From: Tectiglobus sp965247245
Lineage (GTDB): Bacteria > Pseudomonadota > Alphaproteobacteria > Rhizobiales > Hyphomicrobiaceae
NCBI GenBank assembly: GCA_965247245.1
Contig: CBDFGV010000001.1
Span: 248,001-312,000, forward strand
Length of the DNA stretch: 64,000 bases
Direction: 5' to 3'
A model generated the notes under the pieces. It had not been told where the DNA came from and searched no databases. It was given only the letters and a program-made list of their open reading frames with translations. Made by a program: the position numbers and the translations under genes. Shown piece after piece: positions 46,816 through 55,402 of this stretch (position 1 is the stretch's first letter; each line of letters begins with the position of its first letter).

Positions 46816-47499
46816 ATGCCCCATACAACTTACGGCGAGATCGTTGAGGCGATCGCAGCGACCGGACTGGTGTCGCGCGGTGGCTTCCAAGTGCAGTCGT
46901 CCGATGCTGTGCCTGATATCAGCGCCGGTCAAACGGCGAGGACGCTCATGCTGGTTGGCAATGCCGGGCCAGGGATGTGGCAGCGCTTTTCCCAGGCGCG
47001 TCACGTGACGCCGATGACACTTGATGAATGGAGTGAGGAAGTCATTGGAGAGCTTGCAGCCAATCTGAATGCGCGTGCGCTGTTCCCGTTCACACGACCT
47101 TATCTCCCGTTTCAGGCGTGGGCCCAAAAAGCAGAGCCCTGTTTCATTACACCCATAGCGATGTCAATCCATCACAAGTACGGACTTTGGCATGCGTATC
47201 GGGGAGCATTGGTGTTTGCTGAGACAATCGAGGTGCCTCAGTCCACTGCCGACGCAAGCCCCTGCGTCACATGCGTCGATCAACCCTGCCTTTCTGCGTG
47301 TCCCGTCGAGGCGTTCTCCGACGCAGGTTACGATACTGAGGCCTGTGCCACGCACCTTTCATCGTCTGATCAAGTCGACTGCATGAGCCATGGCTGCAGA
47401 GCGCGTCGCGCATGTCCGATCGGCGCTCAATACGTCTATGAGCCAGCCCAGGCGCAGTTTCATATGGATGCATTTTTGCGCGCGCGGCTGGAGTTCTAA
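46816..47499 (+). CDS. Ferredoxin-like Fe-S protein
   Basis: This 227-residue protein starts at ATG 46816 (MPHTTYGEIVEAIAATGL); the frame extends further upstream inside the dioxygenase gene but lacks signals. The C-terminal third has cysteine-rich motifs CVTCVDQPCLSACPVEAF and CMSHGCRARRACPIG, suitable for one or two [4Fe-4S] clusters. The N-terminal domain with TLMLVGNAGPGMW resembles that of reductive corrinoid or QueG-like proteins. It may serve as an electron donor, but the partner is unknown. Confidence 0.75.
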   Translation: MPHTTYGEIVEAIAATGLVSRGGFQVQSSDAVPDISAGQTARTLMLVGNAGPGMWQRFSQARHVTPMTLDEWSEEVIGELAANLNARALFPFTRPYLPFQAWAQKAEPCFITPIAMSIHHKYGLWHAYRGALVFAETIEVPQSTADASPCVTCVDQPCLSACPVEAFSDAGYDTEACATHLSSSDQVDCMSHGCRARRACPIGAQYVYEPAQAQFHMDAFLRARLEF

Positions 47500-47674
47500 C
47501 TGTTCGTGATGCGCGCGAAAGAGCCTTCTACAAACCTGAACAGAACATAACTGACCGTTCAGCGTCTGTTCGACAGCAGCATGGCAATGTCTCTCCATAA
47601 CCGAAAAACAGTTCCGACCCGGTAAGTGAAAACGCAAAGAGGCAGTCGGAACCCTGATAAGGCAGGAGACACAT

Positions 47675-48490
47675 ATGCCATCTCATTCTCTCAAAATCGC
47701 CACGGGTGGTGCAGCAGCCATGGCTTTGACCATTGCCGGTGTGATGACCGCTGATGCGGCGCCGCGGGACCATGGGTGGAAAAAGATTGCAACCAAGGCA
47801 GCGGATTTCCGCAAAGATGTTGACGTAGTTTCTATGGATGCTTGGAACGGGCAGCTGGCTCGGTTCAGTCTTCGTATTCGACAGAACCAAGCGTCGATAT
47901 CCCGCCTGCGCCTTGTCTATGAGGACGGAGGCAGCCATGGTTTTGGCTTAACGCGCAATTTTCACAATCCAGGCTCGCGCACTAAGCCATTCATTAACCC
48001 GAGCCCAAATCGGCGTGTTGCCTACATTGAAATTCGGCACCGGTCGGTTGGTCGCTACGGCGATGGTTTCGGTCGACCTAAAGCAAAGATCGACTTCTTT
48101 GCTCGGCGTCGGAACTTTCAGAGCTGGCCGGACGTCTCAGTAGGTCGTCGTAAGCTAGGATCGCTGATTGCTCATCGTCGATATCGTACAGTGCACTTGT
48201 CTGTTGACTTGAACAAGGGTCGCTACAGCGCGCTCAGATTTCATGCGCCCAATCGCGGCGTTGTGGTTGATAGTGTCGAGGTGATGTTTGGCAACGGAAA
48301 CAACAGACAGGTCTCTGGTCGGAGAGTAATCGTTGGTGGCGCGACGTCGTCGATCATCGATCTACCAGGCAACCGCCGCTTTGTTCAGCGCGTCACAGTT
48401 CGACTTCGCAAGGTGCGCGGACTGTTCAAGAACATCAATTACGGCGGTTATCCGCAGCCGACGGTCTTGAACGTCATCGGTATTCGCTGA
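47675..48490 (+). CDS. Exported protein of unknown function, Arg-rich beta domains
   Basis: This 271-residue product has a clear ribosome site (aggcaggag) and a signal peptide of about 28 residues ending ADAAP. The mature part looks like two similar beta-rich halves of about 120 residues. Each contains a pattern such as FRKDVDVVSMDAW or RRKLGSLIAHRRYRTVHLSVD and an Arg-rich strand. It is highly basic. It is probably periplasmic or secreted; no named family is assigned. A good terminator follows the stop. Confidence 0.75.
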   Translation: MPSHSLKIATGGAAAMALTIAGVMTADAAPRDHGWKKIATKAADFRKDVDVVSMDAWNGQLARFSLRIRQNQASISRLRLVYEDGGSHGFGLTRNFHNPGSRTKPFINPSPNRRVAYIEIRHRSVGRYGDGFGRPKAKIDFFARRRNFQSWPDVSVGRRKLGSLIAHRRYRTVHLSVDLNKGRYSALRFHAPNRGVVVDSVEVMFGNGNNRQVSGRRVIVGGATSSIIDLPGNRRFVQRVTVRLRKVRGLFKNINYGGYPQPTVLNVIGIR

Positions 48491-48519
48491 TAGTAGTTCA
48501 ACAAATCAGATAGTTGACG

Positions 48520-48556
48520 TCCCCGTAGCGGTCCGCCGCTGCGGGGATTTTCTCTT
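48520..48556 (+). terminator. Rho-independent terminator
   Basis: A GC-rich stem (TCCCCGTAGCGG from 48520, CCGCTGCGGGGA ending 48547) with a short loop is followed by TTTTCTCTT. It ends the transcript of the exported-protein gene 30 bases past its stop. Confidence 0.85.
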
Positions 48557-48666
48557 GTTTGGGCTCACCGCATCGTGATGGATCGCGCGAAGATTGCGCC
48601 ACACATCACCGCTGCCATCCTGCTAAGACTCTCGCCATCCGATAGCGACAATTGGCGAGACGTGTT

Positions 48667-49404
48667 ATGCTTCGATTGGCTTTGTTTATTTGGGTTGTGG
48701 TCTCCTCACCTGCGCTTGCGCAACAACAAGTCACGCTGCGTGCCGCCGATGGGTTGGTCGTAACAGCAGACGTCTACCAAGCAGGCAAGGCGCCCAACGC
48801 AATCTGGATTGTTCTTGCTCACCAGGCCGGAGCTAGTCGCGGCGAATACCGAACAATCGCACCTCGTCTCAACAAACTGGGCTACAATGCCATTGCTCTC
48901 GATCAGAGATCCGGTCGTGCATTTGCTGGCGTGGCAAACAAAACCGCTGCCTTGGCAAAAACTCAGAGAAAGAGGCAATCTTATATTGCCGCCAGACCAG
49001 ATATCGAGGCTGGTATTGCCTGGGCCCGCAAGCAGACTTCCGGCCCTGTCATTCTGTGGGGAAGCTCCTATTCGGCTGCACTTGCCTTATTAATGGCGGG
49101 CGAGAAGCCTCAATTGGTGGACGGTGTCATTTCACATGCACCGGGGGAATATTTTCGCGGCAAATCAATTCGAAAAGTCGCGGTCAATATTGCCGTTCCG
49201 GTGCTGATCACGTCGGCCTCGCATGAGAAAAAGAAGTGGCGGCGCATTTTTGCCGCGATACCGGGTGACCGAAAAACGGGGTTTGCGCCGAAGAAGGGGG
49301 GGCGGCACGGTTCTTCTGCCCTTATTCCATCGCGCAATAAGTCCTCCGCTGCATACTGGGCCGTCGTCGAGACTTACCTGAAGACGTACTTCCAGCCGAG
49401 CTAG
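48667..49404 (+). CDS. Exported alpha/beta hydrolase
   Basis: This 245-residue hydrolase starts at ATG 48667 with a signal peptide of about 19 residues (MLRLALFIWVVVSSPALAQ). The fold segments are WIVLAHQAGASRGEY (oxyanion side), the nucleophile motif ILWGSSYSAALAL (Gly-x-Ser-x-Ser form), PVLITSASHEKK and a C-terminal His in GGRHGSSAL. The substrate is unknown. A dienelactone hydrolase-like or esterase role is possible. Confidence 0.82.
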   Translation: MLRLALFIWVVVSSPALAQQQVTLRAADGLVVTADVYQAGKAPNAIWIVLAHQAGASRGEYRTIAPRLNKLGYNAIALDQRSGRAFAGVANKTAALAKTQRKRQSYIAARPDIEAGIAWARKQTSGPVILWGSSYSAALALLMAGEKPQLVDGVISHAPGEYFRGKSIRKVAVNIAVPVLITSASHEKKKWRRIFAAIPGDRKTGFAPKKGGRHGSSALIPSRNKSSAAYWAVVETYLKTYFQPS

Positions 49405-49467
49405 ACGCGTTGTGGTGGTTTCATGATAGATTGACCCAGCAATCAATCGCCTGGATCTCAACCCATC

Positions 49468-50181
49468 ATGCTCAATCTGCCTGCCGATTTCGGTATCCCG
49501 CATGCCATCGCCATCATCCTGCTGCTGACGTGCTGGCTGTCTTACGCACACTTGCTCAGAATCTTTGCACGCGGCTCCCTCAACTCACAATTGGCTGTCG
49601 TACGCCGCTATTGGATGTCATCGGCAACGCGGCGGGCTGCCAAACCTTTCGACGCGGTCCTGCTGGGCAACCTGATGAACTCAATCGCCTTCTTTGGTTC
49701 AGCAACAATGATTGTTCTGGCCGGCGTTCTGACACTGTTTACGGACATTCAAGGCATCCACAGCACGTTCTCGCAGCTGAAGTTCGTCGCACCCACCAGT
49801 CTTGAGCTCTTTGCCCTGCAAATCGGCTTTCTCGCTTTTGTCCTCGCGCTGTGCTTTCTGGCTTACATCTACGCGTTGCGTAAGCTCATCTATACGACAA
49901 GTCTGCTCGGCGCACTGCCGGACATTTCCGAGAAATGCCCAACCCACGATGACATGGTTGATGCAGTCACAACAGTTCTGTCCGAAGCGATCCGCACGCT
50001 CAACTTCGGCATCAGGGGATACTACTATTCCATTGCCGCTTTGTGCCTGCTGATATCACCAACAATCTGCATCTCAGCAACGCTCATTGCCACCGCAGTG
50101 TTGTTCTACCGCCAACTCATGACACCCACCGCCCGGGCAATTCAGAAATACGTTGAGGCAGCCCACGCGCTTGATCGTTAG
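49468..50181 (+). CDS. DUF599 family membrane protein
   Basis: This 237-residue integral membrane protein has four or so hydrophobic helices. The first is at residues 12-32, then AFFGSATMIVLAGVLTLF, GFLAFVLALCFLAYIYA and YYSIAALCLLISPTICISA. DUF599 members share the pattern SYAHLLRIFARGSLNSQ and RRYWM seen here. The function is unknown. It lies between the hydrolase and a convergent NTF2-like gene. Confidence 0.85.
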   Translation: MLNLPADFGIPHAIAIILLLTCWLSYAHLLRIFARGSLNSQLAVVRRYWMSSATRRAAKPFDAVLLGNLMNSIAFFGSATMIVLAGVLTLFTDIQGIHSTFSQLKFVAPTSLELFALQIGFLAFVLALCFLAYIYALRKLIYTTSLLGALPDISEKCPTHDDMVDAVTTVLSEAIRTLNFGIRGYYYSIAALCLLISPTICISATLIATAVLFYRQLMTPTARAIQKYVEAAHALDR

Positions 50182-50208
50182 GTCGCGAGCTGCCACGCTG
50201 TTGGCGGC

Positions 50209-50634
50209 CTACTTCTTACCGTAGGTGTGAGGTGGTGTTCCGGGCTTCAACGAAAAATGAGTGTGCGTCCCGAGCCACTTTCCGTCCTTCTTGATGTAGG
50301 TCGCAGTGGCGCGGCCCGGCCGATCAAACGGCTCACCATTCTCATGATATCCCGTCGAAGACCATGGCACTGCTGCCCAAGCAGCATCGCCGTGAACTTC
50401 CCCGACTAGATGTTCGACATTGAAGCGGAAGTCAGAAATTTTCGGCCAGATCTTGGACCACTGTTCGCCGTAGAGGGCGTCGAGACCGTGGACGAACTCG
50501 GCATACGTTCCAAAGCCTGTCACTTTGTCAGAGAAAAGTGGTTTAGCCGATTCAAAATCAACAGCCGCAACACAGACGCCCCACTGGCGGTACCACTCAC
50601 GAAGTTCCTCTAGTTGATCTGCTTCTTCGCCCAT
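50209..50634 (-). CDS. NTF2-like/SnoaL-type protein
   Basis: This 141-residue cone-shaped fold protein has the pattern of a calcium/calmodulin kinase association or ketosteroid isomerase-like domain. It contains LREWYRQWGVCVAAVDFESA, GLDALYGEQWSKIWPKISDF and TATYIKKDGKWLGTHTHFSLKPG. The family contains polyketide cyclases, isomerases and many unknowns. There is no signal peptide. No operon partner is evident. Confidence 0.82.
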   Translation of the reverse strand: MGEEADQLEELREWYRQWGVCVAAVDFESAKPLFSDKVTGFGTYAEFVHGLDALYGEQWSKIWPKISDFRFNVEHLVGEVHGDAAWAAVPWSSTGYHENGEPFDRPGRATATYIKKDGKWLGTHTHFSLKPGTPPHTYGKK

Positions 50635-50777
50635 TGCTCTCGTCTCTCTTATTAGTTTTTCCGAAGTATGATGCTGTGCGCATTGCCCTCCATCATCAGG
50701 TCAATGGCCGCAGCAGTCAAACGCAAGGAAATGGACTATGATCTCGCGCAGACAATGAAAAGAGATGGGAGTGAGCC

Positions 50778-51062
50778 ATGAGCGACGAGGTTGAGAGATT
50801 GAAAGCAGGCGTCGAAGCGCAACATGGCTGCAGTGCGACGTGGGTCAATTCTCTCCCGGTAACGGCCAAGGCGTCCGGAAAATTGGTCTGGGACGGGACG
50901 GTCCACATATTTGCTCTGACCGGTCATCCGGAGTGCGAGCGCTGCTATGCCTGGTGGGAAAATGAGTTTGGCCCGATGGATCAGCGCCAGGTGAATTCCC
51001 AACTGAAAACTGAGGGTATCGGATCTGCTGCGGAGGCCGTGACAGCAGCCATTGCTCAATAA
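50778..51062 (+). CDS. Small hypothetical protein
   Basis: This 94-residue acidic soluble protein has a gggagtgag ribosome site close to ATG 50778. It contains a Trp/Cys-rich segment (GHPECERCYAWWENEFGP) with a Cys-x2-Cys, and a conserved-looking WDGTVHIFALTGHP. No family was recognised. It may bind a metal or be a small adaptor. It is convergent with the next gene. Confidence 0.6.
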   Translation: MSDEVERLKAGVEAQHGCSATWVNSLPVTAKASGKLVWDGTVHIFALTGHPECERCYAWWENEFGPMDQRQVNSQLKTEGIGSAAEAVTAAIAQ

Positions 51063-51078
51063 AGTCTTGTCGCGACCG

Positions 51079-51546
51079 CTAACGAGCGTACGGAAAGCAG
51101 CGGTCGCGATCCAGGATCAGCTCATAGTGATCCGCGAGTTGGTCAATCGCCTCTTCGTAATCAACATAAGGATCAGTGTTCTCGGGCCCGACGATGATAG
51201 GACGCATATCGTCCTCATCCATACCCTTCGGAGGCAGCATTGCCGTCACATGCGCTTTCCCATCACTGTCGCGCAAGGTGACGAAGATCTGCATGACGCG
51301 TTCGATGTGCGCCTTGAGACCGATGTTTTGTTCAAAGACAGCTGCTGAAGCTGGTGGTTCATAGCATTCAGCTGCGGCTTCATAAGCACGTTGAAAGTAT
51401 TTCTCGACGGCGTGGTTCATCAAACGCGACTCTTCACTGGCCTCAGCCAGCGTATCGATCTTGAACCAGGTGAAAGGCGCAGCGTCACACACGTATTGCA
51501 CGCTCCACTCCCGCAATTGTTGTGATCCAAATGTTAGCTTACCCAA
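51079..51546 (-). CDS. Hypothetical acidic protein
   Basis: This 155-residue soluble protein has the N-terminal segment MGKLTFGSQQLREWSVQYVCD and a central MNHAVEKYFQRAYEAAAECYE. A conserved-looking IFVTLRDSDGKAHVTAMLPP follows, and then acidic stretches. No motif was recognised. It probably forms part of a conserved alphaproteobacterial family, but I cannot name it. Confidence 0.65.
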   Translation of the reverse strand: MGKLTFGSQQLREWSVQYVCDAAPFTWFKIDTLAEASEESRLMNHAVEKYFQRAYEAAAECYEPPASAAVFEQNIGLKAHIERVMQIFVTLRDSDGKAHVTAMLPPKGMDEDDMRPIIVGPENTDPYVDYEEAIDQLADHYELILDRDRCFPYAR

Positions 51547-51623
51547 AAGTCAGGACGACATGATGACTTTAATTTGTCTGGACCAAGTTCAGACGGAGGG
51601 TGAGGCCACGAAGCCATAGCACG

Positions 51624-52712
51624 CTACTTGAACGGAGAAGAAAATCGCGGGTCGTTGAGAAAGTCGTGGTCGGTCAGGGAATTGAGGAACGCCAGGAGAT
51701 CAGCTTTTTCTGTCTTCGTGAGTTCAAAGCCTGTCACAAGCTCGGAGCGCAACGGTGATGGAGCGCCGCTTCGTGATGCCCGCCCGCCTGCCTTATAATG
51801 TTCGATCACTTCGGCCAAAGTCGCAATGGATCCATCATGCATATATGGCGCGGTCACCGCTATATTGCGCAAAGACGGCGTACGAAAACGTCCGACATCT
51901 TCCGGCTTGCTCGTGACATCAAACAAGCCCTGATCCTTGCCAGGCAACTGCCCGTTGCCTTTGAGATTGTAGAGCCCGGTATTGTGAAATCGAGCCGAAG
52001 TCGCTGCTTCTGTGAAGTGCGGTGCTTGGTGACACTGTCCGCAGCGCAACCGCTCTCCAAAGAACAATTTCTCTCCCCGTTTGGCCGCCGTTGAAATGGC
52101 GCTTGTTTCACCACCATATCGGTAGCGATCATAAGGTGATCGGGCGGAGATCAGTGTTCGCTGGAATGCTGCAATGGCCTTGCCGATACTATCGAAATCG
52201 ATGCGTCCGTCAGTGCCGGGAAATGCCTCGGCAAACAACTTACGATATACGCTATTGGACAGAAGCAGATCGACGATCGCTTGTTCATGTCCAAGCGATC
52301 CCATCTCAACTGGTTCCGTACCAAACAGCGGGCGCCGTAATTGCAGTTCGAGGTGGTGCTCACGCGAGTTTGCCCATGTCAGGGCCTTGAAATATCCAAC
52401 GTTCGCCAATCCCATCGAATTGCGATGATGGGCCTCGCCTGTAATCCCTATGGGAACCCGCCTGTTGTCCGCAAAGCCACGATTTTGCTGATGGCACGTC
52501 GCGCACGACATGTAGCCGGGTCCGGACAGTCGGATGTCGTAAAACAAGCGTCTGCCAAGCTCGACCTTGGTTGCGCTCATTGGATTGTCGGCAGGTACGG
52601 GGGGCGGCGTCATCCATGACGGCAAGCGCCAATCAAAACTATCGGTGGCACTGACTTGCGACGTCAGCCCAAAAACAATGAACAAGAGCAATAAGAGCGG
52701 ACGAAAAAACAT
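51624..52712 (-). CDS. Di-heme cytochrome c peroxidase-family protein
   Basis: This 362-residue periplasmic protein has an N-terminal signal peptide of about 22 residues (MFFRPLLLLLFIVFGLTS) and two heme c motifs, CATCHQQNRGFAD and CGQCHQAPHFTEA. It belongs to the CcpA/MauG superfamily. Members reduce hydrogen peroxide or carry out protein modifications. The first heme site lies about residue 75. The gene follows the aldehyde dehydrogenase gene on the same strand with a 69-base gap. Confidence 0.92.
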   Translation of the reverse strand: MFFRPLLLLLFIVFGLTSQVSATDSFDWRLPSWMTPPPVPADNPMSATKVELGRRLFYDIRLSGPGYMSCATCHQQNRGFADNRRVPIGITGEAHHRNSMGLANVGYFKALTWANSREHHLELQLRRPLFGTEPVEMGSLGHEQAIVDLLLSNSVYRKLFAEAFPGTDGRIDFDSIGKAIAAFQRTLISARSPYDRYRYGGETSAISTAAKRGEKLFFGERLRCGQCHQAPHFTEAATSARFHNTGLYNLKGNGQLPGKDQGLFDVTSKPEDVGRFRTPSLRNIAVTAPYMHDGSIATLAEVIEHYKAGGRASRSGAPSPLRSELVTGFELTKTEKADLLAFLNSLTDHDFLNDPRFSSPFK

Positions 52713-52781
52713 CTGGCCTCATCCTGCCATGGACAGATGTCAGTCTGCCCATGGACTGGGATGAATGCAAGTCAATGGTTG

Positions 52782-54287
52782 CTAGTTCAGCGGCGCAGCT
52801 GGAGTTGCAAGGTTAATGGTTACATTCTTGCGCTGGGTAAAGCTGTCAAGCATGCCTTCTAGCGAAAACTCGCGGCCGATACCGGATTGCTTGATGCCAC
52901 CATAGGAATGACCAGGCACCTGGCCAAGCCCTTGGTTGACCTGGACCCAACCGGCCTCAATGTTGTGCGCCGCATTAATCCCGCGGGCGATATCGCGGGT
53001 CCAAACATATGCGGCGAGCCCGTAGTGACTATCGTTTGCCATGCGAATGGCTTCGGCCTCGTCCGTCCAGCGGATCGCCACGAGAACTGGTCCGAATATT
53101 TCTTCGCGTGCCAAACGCCAGTCGTTTGATGTGTTGGCAAAGATTGTTGGCACTGTGAAATAGCCCTTACTGAGCGGGCCGCTCTCTGGCGGCATACCGC
53201 CACAAATGAGCTTGGTGTCAGCCTGCTGGAGACCATCTTCGACATAGCCGCAGACTTTTGTGAACTGCTTGTTGTTGATGATCGCTCCCATGTCCGTTTC
53301 CTCGGCCAGTGGGTCACCGATCTTGATTGCGTCCAGTTTGGTCGCGAGCTTGTCAAGGAAGCTGTCAAAAATACTGTCATGCAGGAATAGGCGCGAGCCG
53401 GCTGTGCAAGACTGGCTCTGACGCGTAAAGCGCATGGCAGCGATCATGCCATCGATAGCCCAATCCTCATTGGCATCCGGGTAGACGATTGACGGGCTCT
53501 TGCCACCGAGCTCAAGCGATACAGGCACAATCCGATCTGCCGCCGCTTTCATGATGAGCTTTCCGACAGCTGTTGAGCCCGTAAAGGAAAGTTTGCGGAT
53601 TTCGGGATGCTCGGAGAGCGGCGCACCACACTCAGGTCCTGTCCCGGTCAGAATATTGACAATGCCGGCCGGCAAAAACTTCTGGCAGATTTCTGCAACG
53701 CGCATAACGCCTAGCGGGGCATCTTCAGCCGCCTTCATGACGATCGTGTTGCCGGCACACAAGGCCGGTGCGATCTTCAGTGCCCCCAGCATAACAGGTG
53801 CGTTCCAGGGGATGATGGCGCCAACGACACCAAGCGGCTCACGGCGGGTGTAGCTGAGAACATTGTCGCCTAACGGTATTGTCTCGCCCTTTAACTCGCT
53901 ACCGAGACCGCCAAAATACCGAAAGACATCTGCAACCAGCGTGGCCTCAGGCCGGGCTTGTGTGCGAATGGCGTTGCCGGTCTCCTTCGCAATGATCTGG
54001 GCGAGGCCCTCAATCTCCGCTTCAAGTGCCTCAGCAATCTTGAGCAGGATCTTTCCACGCTCGCGCGGCGCAACCTTTGACCATTGTGGAAGTGCCTTTG
54101 AGGCGGCGGTGACAGCGCGGTTCACGTCTTCGGCATTGCCGCGCGGTACGGTCGCGAATATCTCGCGAGTGCTTGGTGACTCGATTGAGATTGTGTCGCC
54201 GGTCGTTGAATCCACCATTTTACCGTCGATCAGCATCTGGTGCTTCTGCACCGAAGCGGAAGTCGTGGGTTCGTGGGCAAGGGCCAT
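52782..54287 (-). CDS. Aldehyde dehydrogenase family protein
   Basis: This 501-residue NAD(P)-dependent aldehyde dehydrogenase contains WNAPVMLGALKIAPALCAGNT, FTGSTAVGKLIMKAA and LELGGKSPSIVYPD (catalytic Glu). The active-site cysteine is Cys294 (SQSCTAGSRL), and the C-terminal EIFGPVLVAIRW is present. The length is normal. A ribosome site lies upstream of ATG 54287 (aggacaacca region). The substrate is unknown; betaine- or semialdehyde-type aldehydes are likely. Confidence 0.95.
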   Translation of the reverse strand: MALAHEPTTSASVQKHQMLIDGKMVDSTTGDTISIESPSTREIFATVPRGNAEDVNRAVTAASKALPQWSKVAPRERGKILLKIAEALEAEIEGLAQIIAKETGNAIRTQARPEATLVADVFRYFGGLGSELKGETIPLGDNVLSYTRREPLGVVGAIIPWNAPVMLGALKIAPALCAGNTIVMKAAEDAPLGVMRVAEICQKFLPAGIVNILTGTGPECGAPLSEHPEIRKLSFTGSTAVGKLIMKAAADRIVPVSLELGGKSPSIVYPDANEDWAIDGMIAAMRFTRQSQSCTAGSRLFLHDSIFDSFLDKLATKLDAIKIGDPLAEETDMGAIINNKQFTKVCGYVEDGLQQADTKLICGGMPPESGPLSKGYFTVPTIFANTSNDWRLAREEIFGPVLVAIRWTDEAEAIRMANDSHYGLAAYVWTRDIARGINAAHNIEAGWVQVNQGLGQVPGHSYGGIKQSGIGREFSLEGMLDSFTQRKNVTINLATPAAPLN

Positions 54288-54386
54288 TGGTTGTCCTCCT
54301 CATGATCCGGAATTGCTGATGTTGTAGCAGGCGGATCGATCCGGGAGAAGCCATCCCACAGAGACTGTGACGATCAGCGATTTTGG

Positions 54387-54392
54387 TATATA
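54387..54392 (+). promoter_or_regulatory. Possible -10 element of ttcA
   Basis: TATATA at 54387-54392, with the weak -35-like CTGTGA about 16 bases upstream, would start a transcript near 54399. That is just before the ttcA ATG at 54414. Support is modest. Confidence 0.35.
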
Positions 54393-54413
54393 GAGCGCTG
54401 CAAGTTGCGATAG

Positions 54414-55373
54414 ATGGGGCAATCGATGGAAACGGCAGGTGTAATCCCGGACGATGGTCGGCAGGCAGGTGCTGAGCCGTTGCAGCCTGAAGACAACGGA
54501 GCCAACCACCCGCTGTTCACAAATTATCCAAGCTCGGTGACAGCCAAGAAGCTGCGCAAGAGATTGATCCGGGAGATGCGTCAGGCCATTGAAGAGTATG
54601 CAATGGTCACCGCCGGGCAGCGCTGGCTGGTCTGCCTGTCTGGCGGCAAGGACTCGTATAGCCTGCTGAGCCTCTTAATGGATCTCAAATGGCGCGGTTT
54701 GCTGCCGGTTGATTTGCTGGCTTGTAACCTCGATCAAGGCCAGCCAGGATTTCCGAAGCAGATCTTACCGAACTTTCTGAATCGCTTCGGCATCGCTCAC
54801 CATATAGAGACACAAGACACCTATTCGATCGTCACCGACAAAGTACCGAAAGCTCAAACCTATTGTGCCCTTTGCTCAAGATTACGCCGCGGAATTCTCT
54901 ATCGGATCGCGCGCGAGCATAATTGCCAAGCCGTCGTGCTGGGCCATCATAGCGACGACATCCTCGAAACATTCTTTCTAAATCTGTTCCATGGTGGTCG
55001 GTTGGCGACCATGCCCCCTAAGCTTGTCAATGAAGATGGTGATCTAACAGTTCTACGTCCACTCGCGCTTTGTGCCGAAACAGATCTCACAAAATTTGCA
55101 GGTTTTATGGATTTTCCTATCATCCCCTGCGATCTGTGCGGCTCTCAGGACGGTTTGCAACGGCAGGTCATTAAATCGATGTTGACTGGCTGGGAGCAAT
55201 CAAATCCGGGCCGCAAGCGTGTGATGCTGAAGGCTATGGCGAATGCGCGTCCTTCTCATCTGCTCGATCGCTCGCTGTTTGACTTCGCGAATTTGGCAAT
55301 GGCAGGCGAGCTAAAAAAAGAAGCCGACGAGCCTTGTGAGGCTGCGTCGGCTTTGAGCGATCTACGCTGGTAG
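54414..55373 (+). CDS. ttcA: tRNA 2-thiocytidine(32) synthetase TtcA
   Basis: This 319-residue PP-loop ATPase thiolates cytidine 32 in tRNA. The PP-loop SGGKDS lies at residues 76-81. Two Cys-x2-Cys motifs (CALC and CDLC) follow, which hold the [4Fe-4S] cluster. It also has GHHSDDILETFFLNLFHGG. ATG 54414 and ATG 54426 are both possible starts. The coding end doubles as a hairpin that terminates the opposite strand. The surroundings are unrelated, so it is a single housekeeping gene. Confidence 0.95.
   Translation: MGQSMETAGVIPDDGRQAGAEPLQPEDNGANHPLFTNYPSSVTAKKLRKRLIREMRQAIEEYAMVTAGQRWLVCLSGGKDSYSLLSLLMDLKWRGLLPVDLLACNLDQGQPGFPKQILPNFLNRFGIAHHIETQDTYSIVTDKVPKAQTYCALCSRLRRGILYRIAREHNCQAVVLGHHSDDILETFFLNLFHGGRLATMPPKLVNEDGDLTVLRPLALCAETDLTKFAGFMDFPIIPCDLCGSQDGLQRQVIKSMLTGWEQSNPGRKRVMLKAMANARPSHLLDRSLFDFANLAMAGELKKEADEPCEAASALSDLRW
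55313..55353 (-). terminator. Minus-strand rho-independent terminator inside the ttcA coding end
   Basis: On the minus strand a stem of 13 pairs with one bulge (arms 55340-55353 and 55321-55333) is followed directly by C plus seven T's at 55313-55319. This has the form of a strong terminator for bcsS, which ends at 55403. It overlaps the last 20 codons of ttcA on the plus strand. Confidence 0.75.
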
Positions 55374-55402
55374 GGCCAGCGGATCGACAGGGTTCTTTGA
55401 GG

